Of a stretch of 8,794 bases of DNA, positions 1 through 6,778 are shown piece by piece; the stretch's first letter is position 1; each line of letters starts with the position of its first letter. The position numbers and the translations under genes were made by a program. Source of the DNA: JACKPD01 sp034003145 (GTDB taxonomy: Bacteria; Spirochaetota; Spirochaetia; CADAEX01); contig JAVEZE010000112.1 in NCBI GenBank assembly GCA_034003145.1, forward strand, positions 1 to 8,794, in the 5' to 3' direction. The notes beneath the pieces were generated by a model. It did no database searches and was not told the DNA's origin. It saw nothing but the letters and a program-made list of their open reading frames with translations.

Positions 1-1099
1 TATTCCAGTCCTCTCCTCCAGCCGCAAGGATCGCCCCCTCTTTGTAAAGAAAAGAGTGATGAGGATATTTGTCTTTTACCTCTCTTATCCCATTTACCGC
101 TTTTAAAGGAATTGAAGCTTCCCCGCTGATGCCTGATAATGAATCAAACCAGGCTACAAATCCTTTCCCAGCTAAAAAATATACATTTCTATCATCTAAG
201 AGCTGCTCTCCTGTTATTTTCATTGAACTTCCAAAGCTGCGCAGTAGTTTCATCTCATCATCATAAACTGATGCACTGCCGTTTCTGTGTATTACCGCAA
301 GCAGATTACGGCTGGCCCGGATCGACAAAACCGGCGATTTTAACTTAAGTGATTTCTGCAGATCAAGATCCTTATTATAAACCAAAAGCCGGCCTTTAGT
401 GTCTGATGCATACAGTTTTCTGCCGGATGAAAAAAGCGCTGTGATACTGTTTTCTGTATTTTTTATCCATTTGATAATTTTTCCGCTGCTATTTAAAGAT
501 ACAATATTCCCATCACTCATACCTGCGTAAATTACCCCGGAAAGCCCAGCGCAGGGGATGCATGACATGGCAGCTTTACTGCTATTTGTAACTGGGCTGT
601 TTTTCAGGTCAAGCTCCCATCTTTTTCTTCCGCTGTATGAATAGGAGCTCAGTATACCATCATCTTCAGCTGTAATAATATCGCCTGAAGAACTTATAAA
701 GGGAGCGTATAACAGGGTTGAGTTGATTTTAACACTCCATAGAATTTGGCCTGATGAATTTACAGCTTTCAAGGAATTATCCCTGAAATATTTGTATATT
801 ATCCTGTCTATCCCCTGCGCATGAAAGGGGGAAAAACTGTTTTTTATTTTTTTTCTTGAAAGGAAAGCGCCGGAACTATCAAAGCTGTAAAGATATCTGT
901 CTTCAGAGAAGAAGAGGATTCCTCCTCCGGGAGCAGCAAGGGGATCTCCGCTGATCCTGCCTCCTGTTGCAAAAACTGATTTAAGGGAAAGAAATTCTCT
1001 GGAATCAATGTCTGCCGGATAAATAAACGGTAAATATGCTGTAATCAGAATAAAAGCAAAAATACGGGTTTTAGAAATTTCCAGGCGGAAAGATTTCAT
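1..1099 (-). CDS. Exported PQQ-like beta-propeller protein, C-terminus cut by window edge
   Basis: The frame stays open from ATG at 1099 to the left edge, giving 366 residues with no stop, so the C-terminus is missing. Residues 1-29 look like a signal peptide: basic start (MKSFRLEISKTR), hydrophobic stretch 13-27 (IFAFILITAYLPFIY), possible cleavage after PA at 28-29. From about residue 55 the protein is a run of short beta-rich repeats of the PQQ/WD type, with motifs such as SSGQILWSV (115-123), GDIITAEDDGILSSYSYSG (139-157), GVIYAGMSDGNIVSLNSSG (188-206) and KLYASDTKGRLLVYN (228-242). This pattern is typical of propellers such as BamB or exported PQQ-domain proteins. Role unknown; periplasmic or outer-envelope location is inferred. 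No PQQ-enzyme catalytic signature was seen, so a scaffold or binding role is more likely than a dehydrogenase. The ATG lies 9 bases after the methyltransferase stop with only a short AGG next to it, suggesting translational coupling in an operon. Confidence 0.8.
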   Translation of the reverse strand, partial: MKSFRLEISKTRIFAFILITAYLPFIYPADIDSREFLSLKSVFATGGRISGDPLAAPGGGILFFSEDRYLYSFDSSGAFLSRKKIKNSFSPFHAQGIDRIIYKYFRDNSLKAVNSSGQILWSVKINSTLLYAPFISSSGDIITAEDDGILSSYSYSGRKRWELDLKNSPVTNSSKAAMSCIPCAGLSGVIYAGMSDGNIVSLNSSGKIIKWIKNTENSITALFSSGRKLYASDTKGRLLVYNKDLDLQKSLKLKSPVLSIRASRNLLAVIHRNGSASVYDDEMKLLRSFGSSMKITGEQLLDDRNVYFLAGKGFVAWFDSLSGISGEASIPLKAVNGIREVKDKYPHHSFLYKEGAILAAGGEDWN

Positions 1100-1108
1100 C
1101 CTGAAAGA

Positions 1109-2269
1109 TTATCCCATATATTCCAGAACAGCAAGAGATTCAGCATGGGCAGTCTGGGGATAGAAATCAAGAAAGTAAAGATTTTCAAGATTATAGCGGT
1201 TTCGGGTAAAGAAACCGATGTCTCTTCCCAGTGTACCGTAATCACAGGAAAGATAGATAAGTTTTTTAATCCTGTTTTTAACTATGAATTCTTTGACTCT
1301 GTTTGATATTCCGCTTCTGGGAGGATCAGCCACAACTGTGTCAGGAAGAGATCTTCCCCTGACACTGTTCCAGCGCGAGATAAAACTTTCCGCTGTCATA
1401 GCGTAGAATTCAGTTTTAAGCGCCTGTGATTCCCGGGCGGAATTTTTGATATTGCCCCTGGCAAATTTTACCGCGTTTTTATCTGATTCAACAGAAACAA
1501 GCGATTCCCCCCTTTCTGCCAGGAACGCTCCGAAAACCCCGACACCGCAGTAGAGATCAAAAAAACTCTCTCCCCATAAATGATCAAGAATAAGGGGAAT
1601 AGTTTTCTGCAGCATCTCCAGGTTGCTTTGAAAAAAACAGTTTATATCTGTCTTAATAATTTTGCCGTTTACAGGAACAGAGATTTGCGCTCCATCTGTA
1701 TTTACACTTTCCCCTGTTTGATAGCAAATGTTTTCAGGAGCAAAAAGCGTTACCCGCTTACCCCTCATGCGGCGGCGTTCCTCCAGAAACTTATTTATTG
1801 AGCTGGTGCATACCATGCAGGAGTCAATCCCTACAATTTCACTGCTGTTTCTCTTTTTAAATCCAGGCTGCAAACTACCTGCCTGCGCATGAAACTGGGC
1901 ACGGCACCTGTAACCGTAAGGAGATCCAGAGAGACTCTTCACATCATTAAAAACAGTTTTACCGTTACGCAGCAATGCCTCTATTACAAGGCTTTTTCTG
2001 ATCTCAAGCTGATATTCATAATCAGAGTGCTGCATTGTGCATCCCCCGCAGATGCCGTAATAAGAGCATGGCGGGGTTACCCTGTGAGGAGAAGGATCAA
2101 TTATTTCAAGCAATGCGCCGTTTGAGTATCCGCTTCCGGCGTCTGTAATTTCTGCCAGAACTGTTTCCCCGGGAAGCGTATCAGGAATAAAAACAGCTTT
2201 GCCGTTATTTCTGGCAAGGCCGCAGCTGTTTGAAATTATTTTTTCTATTTCAAGTCTGGCAGTTTCCAT
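1109..2269 (-). CDS. rlmD: TrmA/RumA-type RNA 5-methyluridine methyltransferase (RlmD-like)
   Basis: SAM-dependent enzyme that methylates C5 of a uridine in rRNA or tRNA, 386 residues from the chosen start. An N-terminal TRAM-type RNA-binding domain covers about 6-60. A CX5CX2C motif (C68, C74, C77) plus a later Cys in GIDSCMVC (C151 or C154) match the [4Fe-4S] ligands of RumA. The SAM fold follows: FFQSN (212-216), DLYCGVGVFG (238-247), ADPPRSG (314-320), the catalytic Cys in YLSCDYGTLGRD (C342) and the general-base Glu in FYPQTAHAES (E377). All key residues are present. The frame can start further upstream at 2332, but that would overlap the ABC-F gene by over 50 bases, and family alignment begins at METARLEIEKI, so ATG 2269 is preferred. 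It starts 7 bases after the ABC-F stop with no clear ribosome binding site, so it is probably translationally coupled. Target base (23S U1939, U747 or tRNA U54) cannot be told from sequence alone; the symbol is a family-level guess. Confidence 0.9.
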   Translation of the reverse strand: METARLEIEKIISNSCGLARNNGKAVFIPDTLPGETVLAEITDAGSGYSNGALLEIIDPSPHRVTPPCSYYGICGGCTMQHSDYEYQLEIRKSLVIEALLRNGKTVFNDVKSLSGSPYGYRCRAQFHAQAGSLQPGFKKRNSSEIVGIDSCMVCTSSINKFLEERRRMRGKRVTLFAPENICYQTGESVNTDGAQISVPVNGKIIKTDINCFFQSNLEMLQKTIPLILDHLWGESFFDLYCGVGVFGAFLAERGESLVSVESDKNAVKFARGNIKNSARESQALKTEFYAMTAESFISRWNSVRGRSLPDTVVADPPRSGISNRVKEFIVKNRIKKLIYLSCDYGTLGRDIGFFTRNRYNLENLYFLDFYPQTAHAESLAVLEYMG

Positions 2270-2276
2270 TTTATTA

Positions 2277-3914
2277 TCAGATTGAAAGTCTGCTGTGAGA
2301 ATGGTAGAAACTGTCACGAAGCGCCTTAACATCTTCGCTTACAAGATAATCATCAAATTTCATCAATTTATCTATATATTTACCTTCAGGACAGAATTCA
2401 ACAATCCTGTTCGCGATAGTATCCACAAACTGATGGTCATGCGACGTAAAAAGCATTGTTTCTGTAAAATCAATCAGCCCTGTATTAAGAACAGATATAG
2501 ACTCAAGATCAAGGTGGTTTGTAGGTTCATCAAAAATAAGGACATTCGCCCCGGAAAGCATCATCCTGGAAAGCATACACCGCACCTTCTCCCCTCCGGA
2601 AAGAACCCGTACTTTTTTCTGTGTTTCATCGCCTGAAAAAAGCATCCGTCCCAAAAATCCCCTTAAATCTGTTTCTTCATCAGGATTTGCAAACTGCCTC
2701 AGCCAGTCGACAAGATTAAGATCTGAATCAAAGAAACTGCTGTTCTCTTTCGGGAAATATGATGTTTTGATTGTAATGCCCCATTCAAAACTTCCGCTGT
2801 CAGGTTCAAGATTCCCTGTAATAATTTCAAAAAGTGTTGTTTTAGCAAGATGATCAGGCCCTACAAAAGCGATTTTATCGTGCCCCTTTACTTCGAGGTT
2901 AAAATCCTTCAAGACCTGAACCCCGTCTATTGTTTTAGAGAGGCTGGTAATTTTAAGTATATTTTTTCCGCATTCCCTCTCCGGCTTAAAATTGACATAC
3001 GGAAATTTTCTTGAGGTAGTAGGCATATCATCAATAGTGAGTTTTTCAACAAGTTTTTTTCTGGATGTTGCCTGTCTTGCCTTGGAAGCATTAGAGCTGA
3101 ACCTCTGGATAAACTCTTTCAGTTCGCTTATTTTATCCTCTCGCCTTTTTTTATCGTCTTTTCTTTGACGCGCAGAAAGCTGGCTTGCCATATACCAGAA
3201 ATCATAGTTGCCGGCATACAGTCTTATTTTTCCGTAGTCAATGTCTGCTATATGGGTACATACCTTGTTAAGGAAATGCCTGTCGTGAGAGACAACAACA
3301 ACTGTGTTTTGAAATTTTAGAAGAAATTCCTCAAGCCAGTAAATCGATTCAAGGTCAAGATGGTTGGTAGGTTCATCAAGCAGAAGAATATCAGGATTGC
3401 CGAACAGAGCCTGCGCAAGCAGAACCCTCACCTTCTCCCCCCCTTCAAGCTCTTTCATTTTTTTTTCATTGAGCTCATCAGGTATACCCAGGCCGGACAA
3501 GAGAGTTGCTGCTTCTGATTCTGCTTCCCAGCCGTTCATTTCTCCAAACTCGTTTTCAAGCGTGGCAGCCTTGAGTCCGTCTTCCTCTGTAAAATCCTCT
3601 TTAAGATAAATGGCATCCTTTTCAGTCATAATATCATAAAGTTTTTTATGTCCCATTATTACTGTCTGCATGACAGTGAATTCATCAAATTCAAAATGAT
3701 CCTGCTTGAGGACAGCAAGCCTTTCCCCGGGAGTGATGTTTACCTCTCCGGTATGATAATCTATTTCTCCTGAAAGTATTTTAAGAAAAGTGGATTTTCC
3801 GCTTCCGTTTGCCCCAATAAGCCCGTAGCAGTTTCCAGGGATGAATTTTATGTTTACATCCTTGAACAAAACCCTTTCTCCGAATTTAAGTGTTATATTT
3901 GCGGTACTGATCAA
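2277..3914 (-). CDS. ybiT: ABC-F family ATPase, YbiT-like
   Basis: Cytosolic tandem-ATPase protein of 545 residues with no membrane segments. ABC-F proteins bind the ribosomal E site and help stalled or antibiotic-blocked translation. Domain 1 has Walker A GANGSGKS (34-41), signature LEGGE (156-160), Walker B ILLLDE (176-181) and switch His210. A charged interdomain linker (about 245-305, with SNASKARQATSRKK) is the P-site tRNA interaction motif region. Domain 2 has signature LSGGE (438-442), Walker B VLIFDE (458-463) and His492. Its Walker A is degenerate: GPDHLAKT (352-359), with Ala in place of the second Gly. Length and phrases such as TVIMGHK and YGLIGANGSGKSTF resemble E. coli YbiT. The start is TTG, chosen because an AGGAGAG ribosome binding site lies 6 bases upstream and MISTANITLKFG aligns with the family start. 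First gene of a three-gene operon. A dedicated antibiotic-resistance ABC-F is less likely given the YbiT resemblance. Confidence 0.93.
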   Translation of the reverse strand: MISTANITLKFGERVLFKDVNIKFIPGNCYGLIGANGSGKSTFLKILSGEIDYHTGEVNITPGERLAVLKQDHFEFDEFTVMQTVIMGHKKLYDIMTEKDAIYLKEDFTEEDGLKAATLENEFGEMNGWEAESEAATLLSGLGIPDELNEKKMKELEGGEKVRVLLAQALFGNPDILLLDEPTNHLDLESIYWLEEFLLKFQNTVVVVSHDRHFLNKVCTHIADIDYGKIRLYAGNYDFWYMASQLSARQRKDDKKRREDKISELKEFIQRFSSNASKARQATSRKKLVEKLTIDDMPTTSRKFPYVNFKPERECGKNILKITSLSKTIDGVQVLKDFNLEVKGHDKIAFVGPDHLAKTTLFEIITGNLEPDSGSFEWGITIKTSYFPKENSSFFDSDLNLVDWLRQFANPDEETDLRGFLGRMLFSGDETQKKVRVLSGGEKVRCMLSRMMLSGANVLIFDEPTNHLDLESISVLNTGLIDFTETMLFTSHDHQFVDTIANRIVEFCPEGKYIDKLMKFDDYLVSEDVKALRDSFYHSHSRLSI

Positions 3915-3918
3915 TATT

Positions 3919-3925
3919 CTCTCCT
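3919..3925 (-). promoter_or_regulatory. Ribosome binding site for the TTG-started ABC-F gene
   Basis: The minus strand reads AGGAGAG, a near-perfect anti-Shine-Dalgarno match. Its AGGAG core is followed by a 6-base spacer and then TTG at 3914. It decides the start: no ATG in frame lies near, and this site makes the TTG credible. Confidence 0.8.
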
Positions 3926-3944
3926 GTTTTTTTTGGCACTATAT

Positions 3945-3972
3945 TCTATAATTGATAACGGTTCTTGTTCAA
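3945..3972 (-). promoter_or_regulatory. Candidate sigma-70 promoter for the ABC-F operon
   Basis: On the minus strand TTGAAC (3972-3967) and TATAGA (3950-3945) are separated by 16 bases. Each matches four of six consensus bases. Position is suitable, about 30 bases before the TTG start. The region is AT-rich, so chance matches are likely and this is only a candidate. Confidence 0.35.
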
Positions 3973-3986
3973 TAGAAAATGACTGG

Positions 3987-4010
3987 CAATATTATTCATA
4001 AATAATATTG
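3987..4010. promoter_or_regulatory. Perfect inverted repeat in the divergent ABC-F/lysR region, candidate operator
   Basis: CAATATTATT and AATAATATTG are exact reverse complements, 10-bp arms around the 4-base spacer CATA. It sits 65 bases before the lysR ATG and about 70 bases before the ABC-F start, where an autoregulating LysR protein or another dimeric repressor could bind. Its even-length centre does not give the symmetric T-N11-A spacing usual for LysR boxes, which weakens the LysR reading. It is very AT-rich and lacks a following T run tight to the stem, so it does not look like a standard terminator. Confidence 0.45.
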
Positions 4011-4058
4011 TGCTGAAATTTTTTTTATTTAATAAAACCTAAAAATAACAAAGTATTA

Positions 4059-4064
4059 TATAAT
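4059..4064 (+). promoter_or_regulatory. Candidate -10 box for lysR
   Basis: A perfect TATAAT ends 10 bases before the lysR ATG at 4075. If used, transcription would begin within a few bases of the start codon, giving a leaderless or near-leaderless message. This fits the absence of any purine-rich ribosome binding site. No good -35 box lies at the right distance, and such hexamers occur easily in AT-rich DNA. An alternative is TTGTGC (4008-4013) with TAATAA (4030-4035). Confidence 0.25.
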
Positions 4065-4074
4065 AATATTTAAT

Positions 4075-5010
4075 ATGAATCTCAACTATTTAAAAACATT
4101 TTACTATTCAGCAAAACTAGGCAGCCTCACAAATGCAGCCGCATTTCTCGATATAACACAGCCTGCCGCCACACGACAGCTGCAGGAACTTCAGGGCAAC
4201 CTCGAACTTGTCCTTTTTGATAAAACCGGGAAAAAAATGGTATTAACCGATGTAGGTTACATCCTCTACAACATAGCTGAAAAAATAATGGAACTGGATA
4301 AGGAAATTGATAAAAACATAAAGGATTATCAGAATCAGAAAAGCGGCAATATAAAAATCATAACAACAGAAGGTTTTGGAAACTATTATCTTCCTGAGAT
4401 GATTGTTTTATTTAAAAAAATGTATCCTGATGTTGTAATTACAATCGATATTGATACACCTTCAAATATCCCGGATGAAATATCCCGAATGAAATATGAC
4501 ATAGGTTTTACAGATAATCCATCAGCTGGAAACGATACAGTATTGACAAAAATTCTGGACGATTATTTTTTTCTGGTAACAAATTCCGGAAATGAATTAT
4601 CTGAATTGATTTATTTTACAGCAGATGATCTTTCATCCCTTAATCTTGTAACTATGGGAAAAGGATCAATTGAAAGAGTTCTCATCGATGAATATCTTCT
4701 TCAAAATGAAATTACAGTCAATATTGTATGTGAGGTATCAAGTTACCATTCACTTAAAAATTATGTGAAAAATAATATCGGTGTGGCAATTGCCCCAAAA
4801 CATGTATTAAATGATGAAATTACATCAGGAAATCTTGTTGCTGTCCCGGAAAGGGATAAATCCATAAAAAACAATTACTACCTGATAAACCATAAGGATA
4901 AATTTTTCAACAAACCTCTTCACATGTTCAGGGAAATTGTCCTAAAATGGTCAAATTTTTATTCAAAAGGGCTTCTTGATAATTCAAAATGGGACAATAT
5001 TTTACTTTGA
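4075..5010 (+). CDS. LysR-type transcriptional regulator
   Basis: DNA-binding regulator of 311 residues, close to the usual family length of about 300. The winged helix-turn-helix fills residues 1-62: MNLNYLKTFYYSAKLGSLTNAA, then ITQPAATRQLQELQ (27-40) as the recognition-helix region, and LFDKTGKKMVLTDVG (47-61) as the wing. A linker helix spans about 62-88. The periplasmic-binding-protein-like effector domain follows from about 92, with landmarks IITTEGFGNYYLPEMIVLF (95-113), YPDVVITI (117-124), YDIGFTD (141-147) and NNIGVAIAPKHVL (233-245). Effector unknown. It is divergent from the ABC-F operon and 91 bases upstream of the receptor gene on the same strand. Plausible targets are itself, the receptor, or the nearby TRAP/dehydrogenase pair. 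No Shine-Dalgarno sequence is visible, yet the HTH requires this start. GC content looks lower than in the genes to the left. Confidence 0.92.
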   Translation: MNLNYLKTFYYSAKLGSLTNAAAFLDITQPAATRQLQELQGNLELVLFDKTGKKMVLTDVGYILYNIAEKIMELDKEIDKNIKDYQNQKSGNIKIITTEGFGNYYLPEMIVLFKKMYPDVVITIDIDTPSNIPDEISRMKYDIGFTDNPSAGNDTVLTKILDDYFFLVTNSGNELSELIYFTADDLSSLNLVTMGKGSIERVLIDEYLLQNEITVNIVCEVSSYHSLKNYVKNNIGVAIAPKHVLNDEITSGNLVAVPERDKSIKNNYYLINHKDKFFNKPLHMFREIVLKWSNFYSKGLLDNSKWDNILL

Positions 5011-5067
5011 TTTTTTCGGTTTGATGATTTATATCTTTTTGGTTAAGTAAAGCAACATAGTTCTGCA

Positions 5068-5079
5068 ATAACATGTTAT
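5068..5079. promoter_or_regulatory. Perfect 12-bp palindrome upstream of the receptor gene
   Basis: ATAACATGTTAT is its own reverse complement and lies 22 bases before the receptor ATG, overlapping TATATT/TATTAT sequences that could serve as a -10 box. The position would suit an operator. Chance occurrence in AT-rich DNA is a real possibility. The remainder of the 91-base gap after lysR shows no terminator and no small gene. Confidence 0.3.
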
Positions 5080-5101
5080 ATATTATAAAAGGGCGGCAGG
5101 G

Positions 5102-6721
5102 ATGAATATACCAATCAAGAAAAAACTGACCATACTTTCGGTTATAACAATTACAATTCCTTTATTAGTACTTTCCCTGATTTTTTTCATGTTTGCGGGA
5201 AAGACAATTATTAATGAATCAACAGACAGGACTATGGAAAAAATGCTGCTTCTTGACCAGGCTCTGACTCTTTATATGGAAAAAATAAAGCATACTGTCA
5301 ACACTATCGCGAACAACCCTATTATTTACGGGCTTGATACAAGGGAATTAACTACATACAAATATAATCCTGAATGGACCGACATGATGCCTCTCCATAA
5401 TTCAAAAAATGAGAAAAATATTTATGAATATCTGAAACTGATCAATATCAATAATCCTGACTTCGGAGCTGTTTATGTGGGGACAGCTTTGGGCAAATTT
5501 GTCATGTATCCTCCATCAGGCAGAAGGCCTTATTACGATCCTTCAAAAAGGCCGTGGTACAAAGAAGCTAAAGAGAAAAACGGCAGAACAACAATAACTT
5601 CTCCGTTCCAGTCGTCAGATACAAACTTTTATGTATTCGCTGTTGCACAGTACATATATTTTATAAACAGCCAGGAATACGGTGTTGTGTCAGCCAATAT
5701 AGAACTTTCAACCCTGACCAGAATTCTAAATGATCTGGATATCGGTAATAACTATGTAATCCTGACTACCAAAGACAATATCATTCTGGCAAATACAAAA
5801 GTACCTGAGTCTAATTTCAAAAGCCTTGATTCACCTGACATGCCGGATTATTTTCATGATTTAATAAATATTGACAGGTGGACCCAAATAAATACAGGAG
5901 AGAATGTTTACCTTGCAAACAGGATACATTCTGAAGGAACTGGCTGGTACCTTTACACGCTTATCGATAAAAGCAAGGTTGTAGCTCCTTTCAGAAAAGT
6001 TTTTTTACTGATGATTGCCATTGCGGTATTGATATTGACAGTATTCACCCCTTTTGCTGTAAAATTCTCAATCGATTCGCTTGTACCGTTAAAAAAACTC
6101 TCTGACCATCTTCTTGCGGTCGCGATGGGAAACGGGAATCTGCAGAAAAAAATTCCTCTTTATTCTTCTGATGAAATAGGAACAACAATTGAAAATTTCA
6201 ATCTATTTTCAGAATCCCTTAACAATATGTTTATCAAAATAATCGATGCGCAACAGTCAATATCATCAAATAATTCAACATTTTCAAATCAGATGCTTAT
6301 GGCATCAGCTGACATATCAAAAAATATATCTTCGCTTGATAATATTGAAAAGGAAATTCATCACGCGGAAACATGTATAAACAATTCATTGAAAATATCT
6401 GAAGAAATAGAACAGGCGTGCGCTGCAAAAAATGATAAAAGCAAAGATTTAAACAAATATGCGGGAATAATAAAGATGGAGATGGAACAGCTTGCCAGCT
6501 ATTTCAGGTCTCTTGTTTCTTATGTTTATGACATCAAAAATACAACAAGTGATATAAATAACTGTATTGACACGACTACAGAATACTGCAAATCAAATAA
6601 AGATGAACTCATTGCAATTGGAAAGCTGTTATCGGTATATAAACTCAAAAATACGGAAACAAAACTCCCGGATAAATCCAGGGATCATCCAGGGGATAAG
6701 GATAACAAAGGGAGAAATTAA
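5102..6721 (+). CDS. Cache/HAMP membrane receptor, chemoreceptor-like but lacking a signalling hairpin
   Basis: 539-residue inner-membrane sensor. Transmembrane helix 1 is about 9-32 and helix 2 about 298-322, enclosing an extracytoplasmic double-Cache-like domain (about 35-295). The domain carries the hallmark YDPSKRPWY (145-153) and a second lobe ending in GTGWYLYTLIDKSKV (279-293). A HAMP domain follows (about 320-375, with VPLKKL and SSDEIG). The remaining 160 residues are predicted helical and polar but do not contain the conserved chemoreceptor tip (no E-AA-A-A-R-GE-GRGFAVVA type motif), nor kinase, GGDEF or phosphatase motifs. The last part, DELIAIGKLLSVYKLKN (501-517), resembles the L-x-x-x-V-x-x-F-K-L tail of chemoreceptors. 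A ribosome binding site AAGGG (5089-5093) sits 8 bases before ATG. Output partner is unknown. The Cache and HAMP assignments are firm; calling it a methyl-accepting chemotaxis protein is not justified without the tip. Confidence 0.88.
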   Translation: MNIPIKKKLTILSVITITIPLLVLSLIFFMFAGKTIINESTDRTMEKMLLLDQALTLYMEKIKHTVNTIANNPIIYGLDTRELTTYKYNPEWTDMMPLHNSKNEKNIYEYLKLININNPDFGAVYVGTALGKFVMYPPSGRRPYYDPSKRPWYKEAKEKNGRTTITSPFQSSDTNFYVFAVAQYIYFINSQEYGVVSANIELSTLTRILNDLDIGNNYVILTTKDNIILANTKVPESNFKSLDSPDMPDYFHDLINIDRWTQINTGENVYLANRIHSEGTGWYLYTLIDKSKVVAPFRKVFLLMIAIAVLILTVFTPFAVKFSIDSLVPLKKLSDHLLAVAMGNGNLQKKIPLYSSDEIGTTIENFNLFSESLNNMFIKIIDAQQSISSNNSTFSNQMLMASADISKNISSLDNIEKEIHHAETCINNSLKISEEIEQACAAKNDKSKDLNKYAGIIKMEMEQLASYFRSLVSYVYDIKNTTSDINNCIDTTTEYCKSNKDELIAIGKLLSVYKLKNTETKLPDKSRDHPGDKDNKGRN

Positions 6722-6728
6722 ATGTAAA

Positions 6729-6754
6729 TTACCCTTCCGTATCCGGAAGGGTAA
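6729..6754. terminator. Shared hairpin terminator between convergent genes
   Basis: TTACCCTTCCG and CGGAAGGGTAA form a perfect 11-bp stem with loop TATC. It lies 8 bases after the receptor stop and 25 bases past the dehydrogenase stop. The minus-strand side continues TTTACATTT, a moderately T-rich tail, so termination of the dehydrogenase transcript is better supported. The plus-strand tail (GCTTTC) is weak. Confidence 0.75.
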
Positions 6755-6778
6755 GCTTTCAAAATCACTTGTTACGGG

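Noticed and set aside
69..348. Two short plus-strand open frames
   Set aside because: They lie antisense to the continuous propeller reading frame, have unstructured Ser- or Phe-rich translations and lack ribosome binding sites.
2270..2332. Upstream 21-residue extension of the methyltransferase starting at 2332
   Set aside because: It overlaps the end of the ABC-F coding sequence by over 50 bases, has no family similarity, and the TRAM domain begins naturally at METARLEIEKI from 2269.
2277..3914. ABC-F gene as a pseudogene because of the altered second Walker A
   Set aside because: The frame is intact at full length and every other motif is conserved; the substitution retains Lys and Thr.
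4014..4030. T-rich run after the inverted repeat, read as a rho-independent terminator
   Set aside because: The stem is almost all A-T, several bases separate it from the T run, and no gene on the plus strand ends upstream of it.
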